Shown: positions 9,138 to 21,467 of the stretch, piece by piece
How positions within the stretch are numbered: position 1 is the first letter of the stretch
How the letters are laid out: every line of letters starts with the position of its first letter
DNA from: Siphonodentalium dalli
Lineage: Eukaryota > Mollusca > Scaphopoda > Gadilida > Siphonodentaliidae
Direction: 5' to 3'
DNA length: 64,000 nucleotides
NCBI GenBank assembly: GCA_032622095.1
Contig: CP136062.1
Span: 228,426,578 to 228,490,577, forward strand
Position numbers and translations under genes: made by a program
The notes under the pieces: generated by a model
Database searches by the model: none
The model's input: the letters and a program-made list of their open reading frames with translations, nothing else
Told to the model about the DNA's origin: nothing

Positions 9138-10432
9138 CCTGATAAAATCCACAAATAGCGGGACTAAATCGCGAACACTCACCGGATAAAATCCGCAATT
9201 AGCGGAATAAAACCGCGAACACTCATCTGATAATATCCGCAAATAGCGGGACTAAATCGCGAACACTCACCGGATAAAATCCGTAAACAGCGGGACTAAA
9301 TCGCGAACACTCACCTGATAAAATCCGCAAATAGCGGGACTAAATCGCGAACGCTCACCGGATAAAATTCTCAAATAGCGGGACTAAATCGCGAACACTC
9401 ACCGGATAAAATCCGTAAACAGCGGGACTAAATCGCAAACACTCACCTGATAAAATCCGCAAATAGCCGGACTAAATCCCGAACGCTCACCGGATAAAAT
9501 CCGCAAATAGCGGGACTAAACCGCGAACACTTACGGGATAAAATCCGCAAATAGCGGGACTAAACCGCGAACACTCACCGGATAAAATCCGTAAACAGCG
9601 GGACTAAATCGCAAACACTAACCTGATAAAATCCGCAAATAGCGGGACTAAATCGCGAACGCTTACCGGATAAAATCCGCAACTAGCGGGACTAAACTGC
9701 GAACACTTACGGGATAAAATCCGCAAATAGCGGGACTAAACCGCGAACACTCACCGGATAAAATCCGTAAACAGCGGGACTAAATCGCAAACACTCACCT
9801 GATAAAATCCGCAAATAGCGGGACTAAATCGCGAACGCTCACCGGATAAAATCCGCAAATAGCGGGACTAAACCGCGAACACTTACGGGATAAAATCCGC
9901 AAATAGCGGGACTAAACCGCGAACACTCACCGGATAAAATCCGTAAACAGCGGGACTAAATCGCAAACACTCACCTGATAAAATCCGCAAATAGCGGGAC
10001 TAAATCGCGAACGCTCACCGGATAAAATCCGCAAATAGCGGGACTAAACCGCGAACACTTACGGGATAAAATCCGCAAATAGCGGGACTAAACCGCGAAC
10101 ACTCACCGGATAAATTCCGTAAACAGCGGGACTAAATCGCAAAAACTCACCTGATAAAATCCGCAAATAGCGGGACTAAATCGCGAACGCTCACCGGATA
10201 AAATCCGCAACTAGCGGGACTAAACCGCGAACACTTACGGGATAAAATCCGCAAATAGCGGGACTAAACCGCGAATACTCACCGGATAAAATCCGTAAAC
10301 AGCGGGACTAAATCGTAAACACTCACCTGATAAAATCCACAAATAGCGGGACTAAATCGCGAACGCTCACCGGATAAATTCCGCAAATAGCGGGACTAAA
10401 CCGCGAACACTTACCGGATAAATTCCGCAATT
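9138..10432. repeat. 44-bp satellite with 176-bp higher-order period
   Basis: The monomer reads GATAAAATCCGCAAATAGCG, GGACTAAATCGCGAACACT, CACC. Four monomer subtypes (CACCTG, CACCGG, TACGGG and the GTAAACAGCGGG type) alternate, giving a higher-order repeat of 4 x 44 = 176 bp. The CACCTG-type monomer recurs at 9444, 9620, 9796, 9972, 10148 and 10324, exactly 176 bp apart. About 29 monomers are present. Each unit can form a CCGC-AAATA-GCGG stem. Confidence 0.95.
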
Positions 10433-10790
10433 AGAGGAAGAGGCTCAGACTGAATCTTTATGCTGAATACATGTGCGGTAGCTTTGTTATAGCGTTTAAA
10501 ACACACATTATCTCTATACGATTTACCCAATCTATCCTTATCTCACCTGATAAAATCCACAAATAGCGGGACTATAAATCGCGATCACTCACCGGACAAA
10601 ATCCGCAAATAGCGGGACTAAATCGCGAACACTCACCTGATAAAATCCGCAAATAGCGGGACTAAATCGCGAACACCCACCGGATAAAATCCTCATATAG
10701 CGACTAAATCGCGAACACCAACCTGATAAAATCCGCAAATAGCGACTAAATCGCGAACACCCACCTGATAAATTCCACAAATAGCGGGAC
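10433..10790. repeat. Satellite spacer plus short satellite block
   Basis: A spacer (AGAGGAAGAGGCTCAGACTG ... CTATCCTTATCTCACC) of about 110 bp interrupts the 44-bp satellite. A short satellite block with truncated monomers (missing GGG) follows. The same spacer recurs at 13771, 14202 and 20130. Confidence 0.9.
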
Positions 10791-10933
10791 TAATTAAAAA
10801 AAATTAACAATAAAAAAACAATTCAGAAACAAAATATATTAAATTTAAAAAACATTAAATTCCGTTCAAAAATGTCATGTTTCTGAAACAAAGCCATGGG
10901 ACGAATGCCGCCAGTGGCGGGCTAACCTGCTAG
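10791..10933 (+). mobile_element. Helitron type A, 3' fragment
   Basis: Only the AT-rich tail and 3' hairpin remain, ending in CTAG at 10930-10933. It matches 7710-7858 closely. Its left edge abuts the satellite in mid-monomer, so it was truncated by rearrangement. Confidence 0.75.
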
Positions 10934-11995
10934 TCTATACTATATATTTTGAGACTTCGTATATATATATGTATGTATGTACTTCATAGAATCCAAAACG
11001 CGTGTACAGATTGAGATCAAATTTCGTATGTAAGTGTAAAATCCCACCGACACCGCCGTAATCGTGTTTTCGAGAAGCTCTGAGCACCCTTTATCCACTC
11101 CCAGTCATCGAAATCAGCTCAAACGGCACGGCCGGGGTTAATAACGTCATTATATATATATATGAAGTCAGAGTCTCCAAAGTTATACCGGAACAAACAC
11201 GTGTTTACGTCGTCTTGGGGGTCCACGATGGGAGTCTGACTTCAATGCAATGTTATCGCTCGAAACACGTGTTTACTTCGTGTTGAGGTTCACGATGGGA
11301 GTCTGACAATTGTTATCGCTCGAAATAGTACATTAGGACGGGAACGTCTGGACAGATTGAGCTCAAACTTCCTATCTAAAGGTAAAATACCACGTACGAT
11401 GTCGTCCACGCGTTTTCCAGAAGCTCCGAGCACCCGTACTCCACTCCCAGTCATAAAAATCAGCTCAAACGGCACGGCCGGGGTTAATAACGTCATTATA
11501 TATATATATACGAAGTCAACGTTATTAGCATCTGCATTGAGTGCATTTCCTAGAACGCAACACGTGTTTTACGTCGTCTTGAGGTTCACGATGGGAGTCA
11601 TTTCAATGCAATGTTATCGCTCGAAACACGTGTTTACTTCGTGTTGAGGTTCACGATGGGAGTCTGACATTTCAATGCAATGTTATCGCTCGAAATATTA
11701 TGCAGAAAGGCAGATCTCGGAAACGGGTGGAGCTATCGACCTGAAATTTGCTATGTGAATGTATCTTGCACCGGGTACAAATTTGATCGGGTCGCCGAGC
11801 CCGTGCGACGCCAGCTTCGCGCATGCGCAGACCAGATCTCGGAAACGGGTGGAGCTACCGGGTACAATTTTTTCTTATTGAAACGCGTGGAGCTAAAAAT
11901 TAAAAAAAAATATAAACAAATGTCACAATTAACTCATTGAAAAACAAAAAATGTCATGTTTCGGACAAGCCGCCGGTGGCGGGCTACCCTGCTAG
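10934..11995 (+). mobile_element. Non-autonomous Helitron, type A, with internal duplications
   Basis: It starts TCTATACTATATATTTTGAG right after a CTAG and ends GCCGCCGGTGGCGGGC...CTAG at 11992-11995. Inside, a block ending GGGGTTAATAACGTC (about 11100-11165) is repeated at about 11445-11510. A GTTTACTTCGTGTTGAGG unit occurs several times. Near 11700 it carries a fragment of the type B 122-bp repeat, so the element is a composite. Confidence 0.72.
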
Positions 11996-12608
11996 TCTAT
12001 TATATATTTTGGAAGATCTGTCTGTCTGTCTGTGTGTCTGTGTGTGTGTTCGCGATGTACTCGAAAACGGCCTAGCCGATTTCGATGAAACTTGGTATGT
12101 GGGGGTATTTTCGGCCGGGAACGGGCATAGGCCTATTAATTTGCCCGTGCGACGTGACCTTGACCTTGAAATCGGGTAATTTCAAGGTCAAACGCCCGAA
12201 TATCACGGGATTTCGATGAAACTTGGTATGTGGGGGTACGTTCGGCCGGGGGTTGGCATAGGCCTATTAATTTGCCCGTGCGACGTGACATTGACCTTGA
12301 AATCGGGTAACTTCAAGGTTAAATCGCCAATTTTGATGGGATTTCGACGAAATTTGATACGTGGCGTTACTTTTGTCCACTGATTGTTTTGGACGGGTCC
12401 AATCGTGACCCCGACCAGACCTTGACCTTCAAAATGATCAATTCAAGGTCAAATCGGGTAAAACCGGATGGATTTCGACGGGCACGTTTGTCAGGTACTT
12501 TTGTCCGGGCAGTGTTTTGGACTGGTCAAATCGTGACCCCACTTGACCTTGACCTTCAAAATGGACAATTCAAGGTCAAAGCCCGGACGAAGTCGGGTCA
12601 CCTTCTAG
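11996..12608 (+). mobile_element. Non-autonomous Helitron, type C, copy 2
   Basis: The ends are the same as at 8487-8960, with one extra internal unit of about 130 bp, which accounts for the length difference. It starts immediately after the preceding CTAG. The 3' half and the sequence beyond CTAG match the first copy almost base for base. Confidence 0.8.
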
Positions 12609-12785
12609 TAAATTATATAGGAAGATGTAAGGAGATGTTGATTACTGGGCTCGTATTTACCAACTGGGTTTATTTTATAAACCGGACAATTTCTTTGGTA
12701 GCGGCTGGGCGTACACGGTGCCTTTGTTATAGTGTTTACAACACACATTATCTATATATGATTTACCCAATCTATCCTTATCTCA
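12609..12785. repeat. Helitron-satellite linker, copy 2
   Basis: This is nearly identical to 8961-9137. Confidence 0.8.
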
Positions 12786-14720
12786 CCTGATAAAATCCAC
12801 AAATAGCGGGACTAAATCGCGAACACTCACCGGATAAAATCCGCAATTAGCGGAATAAAACCGCGAACACTCATCTGATAATATCCGCAAATAGCGGGAC
12901 TAAATCGCGAACACTCACCGGATAAAATCCGTAAACAGCGGGACTAAATCGCGAACACTCACCTGATAAAATCCGCAAATAGCGGGACTAAATCGCGAAC
13001 GCTTACCGGATAAAATTCTCAAATAGCGGGACTAAATCGCGAACACTCACCGGATAAAATCCGTAAACAGCGGGACTAAATCGCAAACACTCACCTGATA
13101 AAATCCGCAAATAGCGGGACTAAATCGCGAAAGTTCACCGGATAAAATCCGCAAATAGCGGGACTAAACCGCGAACACTTACGGGATAAAATCCGCAAAT
13201 AGCGGGACTAAACCGCGAACACTCACCGGATAAAATCAGTAAACAGCGGGACTAAATCGCAAACACTCACCTGATAAAATCCGCAAATAGCGGGACTAAA
13301 TCGCGAACGCTCACCGGATAAAATCCGCAACTAGCGGGACTAAACCGCGAACACTTGCGGGATAAAATCCGCAAATAGCGGGACTAAACCGCGAACACTC
13401 ACCGGATAAAATCCGTAAACAGCGGGACTAAATCGCAAACACTCACCTGATAAAATCCGCAAATAGCGGGACTAAATCGCGAACGCTCACCGGATAAAAT
13501 CCGCAAATAGCGGGACTAAACCGCGAACACTTACGGGATAAAATCCGCAAATAGCGGGACTAAACCGCGAACACTCACCGGATAAAATCCGTAAACAGCG
13601 GGACTAAATCGTAAACACTCACCTGATAAAATCCGCAAATAGCGGGACTAAATCGCGAACGCTCACCGGATAAATTCCGCAAATAGCGGGACTAAACCGC
13701 GAACACTTACGGGATAAGAACCGCAAATAGCGGGACTAAACCGCAAACACTTACCGGATAAATTCCGCAATTAGAGGAAGAGGCTCAGACTGAATCTTTA
13801 TGCGGAATACATTTGTTATAGCGTTTAAAACACACATTATCTCTATACGATTTACCCAATCTATCCTTATCTCACCTGATAAAATCCACAAATAGCGGGA
13901 CTATAAATCGCGATCACTCACCGGACAAAATCCGCAAATAGCGGGACTAAATCGCGAACACTCACCTGATAAAATCCGCAAATAGCGGGACTAAACCGCG
14001 AACACTCACCGGATAAAATCCGTAAACAGCGGGACTAAATCGTAAACACTCACCTGATAAAATCCGCAAATAGCGGGACTAAATCGCGAACGCTCACCGG
14101 ATAAATTCCGCAAATAGCGGGACTAAACCGCGAACACTTACGGGATAAGAACCGCAAATAGCGGGACTAAACCGCAAACACTTACCGGATAAATTCCGCA
14201 ATTAGAGGAAGAGGCTCAGACTGAATCTTTATGCGGAATACATTTGTTATAGCGTTTAAAACACACATTATCTCTATACGATTTACCCAATCTATCCTTA
14301 TCTCACCTGATAAAATCCACAAATAGCGGGACTATAAATCGCGATCACTCACCGGACAAAATCCGCAAATAGCGGGACTAAATCGCGAACACTCACCTGA
14401 TAAAATCCGCAAATAGCGGGACTAAATCGCGAACACCCACCGGATAAAATCCTCATATAGCGACTAAATCGCGAACACCCACCTGATAAAATCCGCAAAT
14501 AGCGACTAAATCGCGAACACCCACCTGATAAAATCCACAAATAGCGGGACTAAATCGCGAACACTCGCCGGATAAAATCCGCAAATTGCCGGAGTAAATC
14601 GCGAACACTCACCTGATAAAATCTGCAAATAGCGGGACTAAACCGCGAACACCCACCGGATAAAATCCGTAAACAGAGGGACTAAATCGCGAACACTCAC
14701 CTGATAACTTCCGCAATTAG
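12786..14720. repeat. 44-bp satellite, second block, with 431-bp super-repeat
   Basis: The monomers and the 176-bp higher-order period are the same as in the first block (CACCTG type at 13092, 13268, 13444). A spacer containing GAGGAAGAGGCTCAG occurs at about 13773 and again at about 14204, 431 bp later, with near-identical satellite between. This is therefore a third level of repetition. Confidence 0.94.
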
Positions 14721-14764
14721 AGGAAAAGGCTCAGACTGAATCTTTATGCGGAATGAGTGTAGAA

Positions 14765-15003
14765 GATAAAATCTTCAACACTCTCAGTGGGGAATCACGT
14801 GGTTTCAAGGTTGGTAAGTATCACGCATTCAAAATATAGCATTTTGACTGTTACGAGTTGATACCTTATTTGTTCGAAAATTGTTTTCTATAACACTCTG
14901 ACCATTCGTTTCTGGTGGCGTTTGCGATTGTCTCGGCCATTTTGAATGCGTGATACTCATCAACTCGAAACCACGTGATTCCTCACCGAGAGTGCTGAAG
15001 ATA
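14765..15003. mobile_element. MITE with 65-bp inverted ends
   Basis: The left arm (ATCTTCAACACTCTCAGTG ... TATCACGCATTCAAAAT) is the inverse of the right arm (ATTTTGAATGCGTGATA ... ACTCTCGG complement). There is no coding frame. The equivalent at 21181-21467 is about 50 bp longer. Confidence 0.7.
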
Positions 15004-15527
15004 TAATTGCGCAGGTGGATACTTCCGTCTATATATGTTGAAGAATGTGGACGTTTACTGCTGCACGCAAAGGGGGTCAACAAAATTATGGCCAATCGAT
15101 AACAGCTGCTGTGAAATTACCTTGATTGGATAATCCTATAATAATATACCGCGGCGATATCAATCCGAATAATGACCACATATAGCGTGGCGCTGAGCCT
15201 CGCCCGGTGCGGTGGCCCGGTTTTAACAACTTGGACTAAATATAAAACCAGTCCTGAATTATGTCTACCAAATATGGCATGAATCATACGATAGGTATAT
15301 ATACATACAGGAGATCGACACAAATGCTTTATATCCCCTTTATATACCCTGCATATATACCCTTTGTGTACCATTTATATACAAAATGCCTCTCCTGGCT
15401 TAAATTAACTAAAATCATCGCATCAACGTATCAAGCTTGCGATATGTGCATTACTATTTGTGTGTCATGGACATGCAGCGTCGTTTGTGATTACATAAGG
15501 TATGGGGTGAATGTCACTCAATCATTT

Positions 15528-15858
15528 CCAAATAAAGCTTCAACAGCCTAAAATATCTTCGGTCTGTCTCAATAGAACCATACAAATATGGATATCATTG
15601 GAACCGGTTCATTGACCACATTGTGATAGTTACAGTTATGCCCTGTGCCAATGCATTCTCTTATATATGCGAGTCGACCATAGGTCGCCTCGCATATATA
15701 AGAGAATGCATTGGCCTACCATTTTTTCTTACATTCTTTAACAATTTTATAATTTTTAATGTGTTAAGCCAATGCATTCTCTTATATATGCGAGGCGACC
15801 TATGGTCGACTCGCATATATAAGAGAATGCATTGGCACAGGGCCCTTCTGTTGGGTAA
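15528..15858 (+). mobile_element. piggyBac-like MITE, end-truncated copy
   Basis: It matches 165-541 from CCAAATAAAGCTTCAACAG to TTGGGTAA. It has lost the outermost left end and the last bases of the right end. Both internal hairpins are intact. A duplicate lies at 22013-22932. Confidence 0.8.
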
Positions 15859-16015
15859 TAGTTTTGTGATAGCAATACAGATGGTTGAATAAACAGATAC
15901 ATGTTGTCGTGTTTCATTTCCGATAAGCTCACAATTATTACAAAATCTATACACCGCGCACCGTTTCCGCGTTTATTATTGGCGGACTCCATGATATCGT
16001 CAGAGGCGTCATAAT

Positions 16016-16289
16016 ATATTCTTTATTGCCTCCTTTGAGGAGAGATATAATTTGTACATGGTCATTTACAAATATATTGTACTTAAATCAAGAGATCAAA
16101 TCACAAGCACATGAACTCAATGTATAAATATAGACATGTGACGTTATAATGATCACATGCGAATGGTGTATAATTGTAAATACAATGTGACATAGTACTC
16201 GTGTTCTCGAGTGCTGGACGTATAACTCGAAATATAGACTATTTATAAAACAAATTATACATAAAATGGATACGCAGAACGAAGTTACA
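16016..16289. other. No gene seen
   Basis: AT-rich sequence, possibly the distal 3' UTR of the LINE that follows on the minus strand. Confidence 0.4.
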
Positions 16290-16760
16290 TATATCACACC
16301 CGTGTGGTCGATGATGGTCGTCACTAAGCAATATCTCACATGCGTGAGATTATTATGGTACTCCAATGTTATGCATGCATAGACTAATTAGAATACCACA
16401 TTATATATATGTTGGGTGCAGAAAATAAATTTACATATATCACATCCGTGTGATCGCTGGTGGGCATCACCAAGGAATATCTCACATGCGAGAGATCATG
16501 ACATTATTCGTTATGTATAGTATGCTTAGATAATTTAGGAAACAGATGATACACATGTTTGGTGCACAAAGCAGATGTATGTATCCATCACCCATATAGC
16601 CGTCGAGTGATGGGCGTCACTAAAGAACACCTCACACGCGTGAGGTTGTTATGATAATAGTTAGGCAGCATATACTATTTAGAAAATATTATATATATAT
16701 GTGTATATCACAACCGTGGGATCAAATGAGGAGCAACACTACAGAAAATATTACATGCAT
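16290..16760. repeat. Diverged repeats, about 148-bp spacing, at LINE 3' side
   Basis: Three to four degenerate copies of a block hold an ATCACACCCGTGTGG-like palindrome, then GTCGTCACTAAG, then CTCACATGCGTGAG. They start near 16292, 16440, 16586 and 16707. They lie downstream of the stop of the minus-strand LINE, so they are probably its 3' UTR repeats. Confidence 0.6.
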
Positions 16761-16806
16761 TAGGTTCTGATGTTAATTCAGAAGTTTGGCTTGTATCCTG
16801 ACATTG

Positions 16807-19690
16807 TCATATCAGTTTATATGTGTTTGACACCAGTCTGGACATTGTCAGAAGAAAAGATGATGACACCTCGATATTCAGGGTGTGGCATTTCTGAATG
16901 GGATATGTTAAGTACGGATCCTCGGTCCCAAGCAGGATTGCTAGAAATTCATTTTTAGGTAAGCCGTCCAAGTAGAGGAACACTGAAACGCCTTTATGAT
17001 TTATTATTGTCCCCCATAACTGGTTCCTTAACATCAGAATTGCGTGGACTGTACAGCAGAACATTACGTGATCGAGTTCGTTGTCGTATGCTTTATAACA
17101 CTGGTGGCAGGTCAAGTTATTTGGGTAGGTTGTTTTGTTGAGAAGTTTGGCCAAGTTATAGAATTTATCAGCTGCGTTTGGGTGACATTGAAAGAGTCTC
17201 CATATTTTCCATCCGGATAGGGGGGTCACGGAGAACATGTTTGACAATAGAAAACCTTCTTTCGTTGGAAATATTTGCTTTCCACTGTGTCGTGTACGTT
17301 ATCTTTACAACACTTTTGACGATTGTCTTCCATGACTTGTGATCAGGGAAGTTTCCGTGGAGTAGAAAGTTGTCAACGTGCACCATGAGTCCATACTGTT
17401 CAAGTAAAGGGAAAACATCAGAAACAAATCCGGAAGCTGGGCGACGAAATAGACGATACAGGTGTGCTTTGAAAATAAATAGTTTAAGCGGAGTTTGATG
17501 TCCAGGAGGAAGGTGAATCAACTGCCCCAAAAAGCACAGTTTGAGGATATGTATTTCTCGTTGAAACAGGAAGTTGTCCTACTAATCCAAGCGCAATATC
17601 AGTACTTGTGCGTTTTGGTAATTGCTGCGAGTATTTTACACACGTGCGCAGAGAACGTTCTATTATGTTAACAGATGATTGTGTTTGAAGTGATGTGATT
17701 TTTGTGCCGTATAATGATTTGGGTAGGACAACGGTTCCGTAACATATGGGTCATTGTCAGAGGAGTAGCGTATTTAAGAGAGTCATTGCCAATCATAGAG
17801 AAGAAGGTTTTCCTAAGTTTTGCTGCGACGTCTGAAGCAAATGAGGAGCGCTTGCTAATTTTTCCTGACATAAGCCAAGATGAACGCACCCCTTGTCTTC
17901 TTGCAGCGAATCAGGCCCGAGTATCCAGCGACGATTTTTACGATCATATAATGACCTGGGCTCGTTGAAGACGACTACCTTGCTTTTCACACAGGAAAAT
18001 CCAAATCTCCAACGAACGCTGTATAGTCAAAGCAGATATTTACAAGAGAGTCAAGTCCTTGCTTGGTAAGGGCGAGAATTGCTATATCGTCGACGGTCTT
18101 TGGTGTTGCACATGGAACAGAACTAATACTCAGTCCGAACTGTGATTTGTTCAGGTCGATCAGAAGGTCGTTTATGTAGGTAAGATAACAGAAAGGTGAG
18201 AGCACGCTTCATTGCCTTGTTCCTTGTCCGATGCTGAACTTCTCTGAGACGTTACCATTATATAGAATAACGCTTTCTATGTCCTCGTGAATGTTTGATA
18301 GCAATCTAACAAATTTCCGCGGGAAGCCTAGTTGTATGAACTTATAAAGGAGTCCAATATGCCACACACGCGGTCGAAGGCTTTGTTGGAATCTAAGAAC
18401 GCAGCAAATATACGAGAATCGTGGTCTTTTGCGTACGATATGGCTTCTTGCAGAATAAATGAAGTCATATTACATCCTAAACCTTTCTGGAAGCCACACT
18501 GAAGATTATGAGGGAAATCTATGACTTATCACTGCTAAGTATGCGTTTCAGAAGAATTGTCTCAAAGAGCTTGTAGATGACAGGTAGAAGCGTTATCGCT
18601 CTGTAACTGTCGGGTAATATTGGTGGCTTTGGGTATCCTTTATAAAGAGGAATGATCACGCCTAGTTTCATCTTCGGAGGAATCCAGTCAAACTTGAGAA
18701 GAGAGTTAAAAAGAATACAAAGACACTGGATTAGTCCATCGGAATAGCTTCGAAGGTGTTCACTGGATATAGATTCATGCCCTGGTGCTTTATTACATTT
18801 CAAGCTACCAAATGCGTTAAGAATTTCCGATATAACAATGGGTTCACACTCTGGGGCCGAGGTTCCGCTACTGTCGTCACCAGTACAAATAAATTTGTTT
18901 ACCTCGTTGCACACTTCGCGTTCGAATTCCGGCACACTATGTTTTTCGGGGGTGTACAGTTCAGAAAAGTATGATCTCCAGCCAGATAATATCAGCTTCT
19001 GGTCACGCAGAACAGTCCCTTCGAATTCCATAGCAGAACCAATTGTTTTCACTGCAGTTTGCGTTCTTTTAAGAGAGCGCCAAAATTGAACATGATCACT
19101 CTTGGCGTGACGTTCCAGTTCATAACACTTCTTCATACGAAACACACGCACATCTGAGCGGTGAGCTCTCCTGAATTCTCGTTTAGCACTCCTGTACTCA
19201 TCAAAGCAAGTCGCGTTCCTTCTGGGACGTCCTGCAATCACCCAACTTTTATGTAACTTTTTTAATTGGGATTTGAGGCTGGTCAGATCAGCGTTCCAGT
19301 ATGGCTTCAAGCGAGAACGAAATCGTTTCACGGGAACTGCAGTATCTGCAGCTGCTACAAGGGCATTCACAATGTCAGCGTAGAATTTGGCAATTGCGTC
19401 TCTGGAAGTAATATCACATCCGTGTGGACACAGCATATCAAGGTAATGCTTGTATAACGATGTATTGGCACGTTTCCACGCGTAGCTTTCCGGATACAAT
19501 TAGGAACACAAGAGTCAAGTTCTTCAGAAAATAGTATGGAACAAGTAACGGGTAAATGGTTTGATGTGTTCATAGCTTCGTCGTTCAAGATGCTACACTT
19601 AGAGACCATATGCGTGAGACACTTCGGCACAAGAATGTGGTCAATGAGAGATGGTCTATTGATAGTATAATATGGAAAATATGAATAAAT
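16807..19690 (-). pseudogene. LINE (APE-type non-LTR retrotransposon), endonuclease C-terminus to RT tail
   Basis: This is a 2.9-kb minus-strand LINE open reading frame broken by several frameshifts and stops. From 5' to 3': the end of an AP-endonuclease domain (SLIDHILVP and SNHLPV, about 19700-19540); a linker; reverse transcriptase with KAPGHESIS and GVIIPLYKG ... DSYRAITLLPVIYKLFE (18519-18900); motif A AAFLDSNKAFD (about 18420-18370) followed by a one-base slip; motif B GQGTRQ, stop, SVLSPF (about 18230-18190); motif C as VDDIAIL (about 18085), with V where Y/F-A is usual; then KSKVVVFNE. The C-terminus has a C-x2-C...H-x4-C cluster (CHQC...DHVMFC, about 17110-17050). The 326-codon frame 18519-19499 is the longest intact piece. 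The 5' end stops abruptly against 44-bp satellite at 19690, as expected of 5' truncation or later breakage. Confidence 0.92.
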
Positions 19691-20635
19691 CGCGAACACT
19701 CACCTGATAAAATTTTCAAATAGCGGGACTAAATCGCGAACACTCACGGGATAAAATCCGCAAATAGCGGGACTAAACCGCGAACACTCACCGGATAAAA
19801 TCCGTAAACAGCGGGACTAAATCGCGAACACTCACCTGATAAAATCCGCAAATATATATAGCGGGACTAAATCGCGAACGCTCACCGGATAAAATTATCA
19901 AATAGCGGGACTAAATCGCGAACACTCACGGGATAAAATCCGCAAATAGCGGGACTAAACCGCGAACACTTAGTACTTACGGGATAAAATCCGCAAATAG
20001 CGGGACTAAACCGCGAACACTTACGGGATAAAATCCGCAAATAGCGGGACTAAACCGCGAACACTTACGGGATAAAATCCGCAAATAGCGGGACTAAACC
20101 GCGAACACTCACCGGATAAAATTCCGCAATTAGAGGAAGAGGCTCAGACTGAATCTTTATCCGGAATACATGTGCGGTAGCTTTGTTATAGCGTTTACAA
20201 CACACATTATCTCTATACGATTTACCCAATCTATCCTTATCTCACCTGATAAAATCCACAAATAGCGGGACTATAAATCGCGATCACTCACCGGACAAAA
20301 TCCACAAATAGCGGGACTATAAATCGCGATCACTCACCGGACAAAATCCACAAATAGCGGGACTAAACCGCGAACACTTACGGGATAAAATCCGCAAATA
20401 GCGGGACTAAATCGCGAACACCCACCGGATAATATTCTCAAATAGCGGGACTAAATCGCGAACACCCACCGGATAAAATCCTCATATAGCGACTAAATCG
20501 CGAACACCCACCTGATAAAATCCGCAAATAGCGACTAAATCGCGAACACTCACCTGATAAAATCCACAAATTGCGGGACTAAATCGCGAACACTCACCTG
20601 ATAAAATCTGCAAATAGCGGGACTAAATCGCGAAA
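19687..20635. repeat. 44-bp satellite, third block with spacer
   Basis: The monomers match the 9-14 kb arrays. A spacer (about 20130-20240) with the AGGAAGAGGCTCAGACTG word separates two sub-blocks. Variants include a TATATA insertion near 19855 and truncated monomers lacking GGG. The block touches the LINE 5' end at its left edge. Confidence 0.92.
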
Positions 20636-21065
20636 TCTCGTCCAACGCATGGCTATATATACTAAGGAAATTTAACTGTAACAGTTATAAACACAGTGTG
20701 TGAGCAAATCTTTATAAATTCCCTTAGTAAATACAGCCAAACAAACTCCAAATATTTTAGAACGTTTGACCGTTGCATATTCATTCATATCCATTTATAT
20801 CCAAACAACTAAAAATATCTGTTTATTCACTGGTATCAATATCTATAATTAAATTCAATATAAATATTAATATAATCAGGAAACTATAGTGAAATACTTC
20901 AAGTCTTTATATAGCCATTACTGCTTGTATTCTGTCAGTCAGGGGTGCCGGGTAGACGGCCATCATTGGCCACGGCACTCCACACAATACATATACAAAT
21001 TGACATGTATTGTAATGTATTAATGTATAATGTATTGTATTGTGGAATAACAATATTATCCTATA
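20636..21065. other. Satellite interruption with imperfect foldbacks
   Basis: An imperfect inverted repeat (about 20651-20742) has arms GGCTATATATACTAAGG and its near-complement. A second short hairpin (GGTGCCGGGTAGACGG...CCACGGCACTCC) lies near 20943-20983, followed by an (ATGTATT)-rich stretch. No gene is seen. Confidence 0.55.
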
Positions 21066-21130
21066 CACTCACGGGATAAAATCCGCAAATAGCGGGACTA
21101 AACCGCGAACACTCACCGGATAAATTCCGC
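21066..21130. repeat. 44-bp satellite remnant
   Basis: About 1.5 monomers lead into the second copy of the segmental duplication. Confidence 0.85.
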
Positions 21131-21180
21131 AATTAGAGGAAAAGGCTCAGACTGAATCTTTATGCGGAATGAGTGTAGAA

Positions 21181-21467
21181 GATAAAATCTTCAACACTCT
21201 CAGTGGGGAATCACGTGGTTTCAAGGTTGGTAAGTATCACGCATTCAAACTGACCGAGGCGATTGAAAACGCACAAAACATAATGGAACTGACACAAAAT
21301 ATAGCATTTTGACTGTTACGAGTTGATACCTTATTTGTTCGAAAATTGTTTTTTATAACACTCTGACCATTCGTTTCTGGTTGCGTTTGCGATTGGCTCG
21401 GCCATTTTGAATGCGTGATACTCATCAAATCGAAACCACGTGATTCCTCACCGAGAGTGCTGAAGAT
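21181..21467. mobile_element. MITE with inverted ends, longer form
   Basis: This is the same element as 14765-15003. Here the left arm continues with CTGACCGAGGCGATTG, which pairs with the right-arm sequence near 21390-21405. This copy is therefore probably closer to the original form, and the other has an internal deletion. Confidence 0.7.

Larger units (their letters stand above)
14709..16015. repeat. Segmental duplication, copy 1
   Basis: This block, from TTCCGCAATTAGAGG to GGCGTCATAAT, is present again at 21125-23090 in the same orientation with very high identity. It contains an inverted-repeat MITE (14765-15003), about 500 bp of unique-looking sequence and a truncated piggyBac-like MITE. 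Compared with the second copy it lacks a 50-bp stretch near 14829, a 22-bp CCCCTTTATAT expansion and the hAT-like insertion. It holds no gene. Confidence 0.92.

Noticed and set aside
8738-9142. 134-codon frame in the type C Helitron (repeated at 12389)
   Set aside because: It runs through Helitron repeats and across the CTAG end into the linker, with no protein family features.
10589-10780. Cys/Ser-rich minus-strand peptide over the satellite (also 14349-14540)
   Set aside because: A translation of truncated satellite monomers; it appears only where monomer loss keeps the frame open.
9138-14720. CRISPR-like impression from short regular repeats
   Set aside because: Repeats are contiguous 44-bp monomers with no unique spacers, there are no cas genes and the context is eukaryotic.
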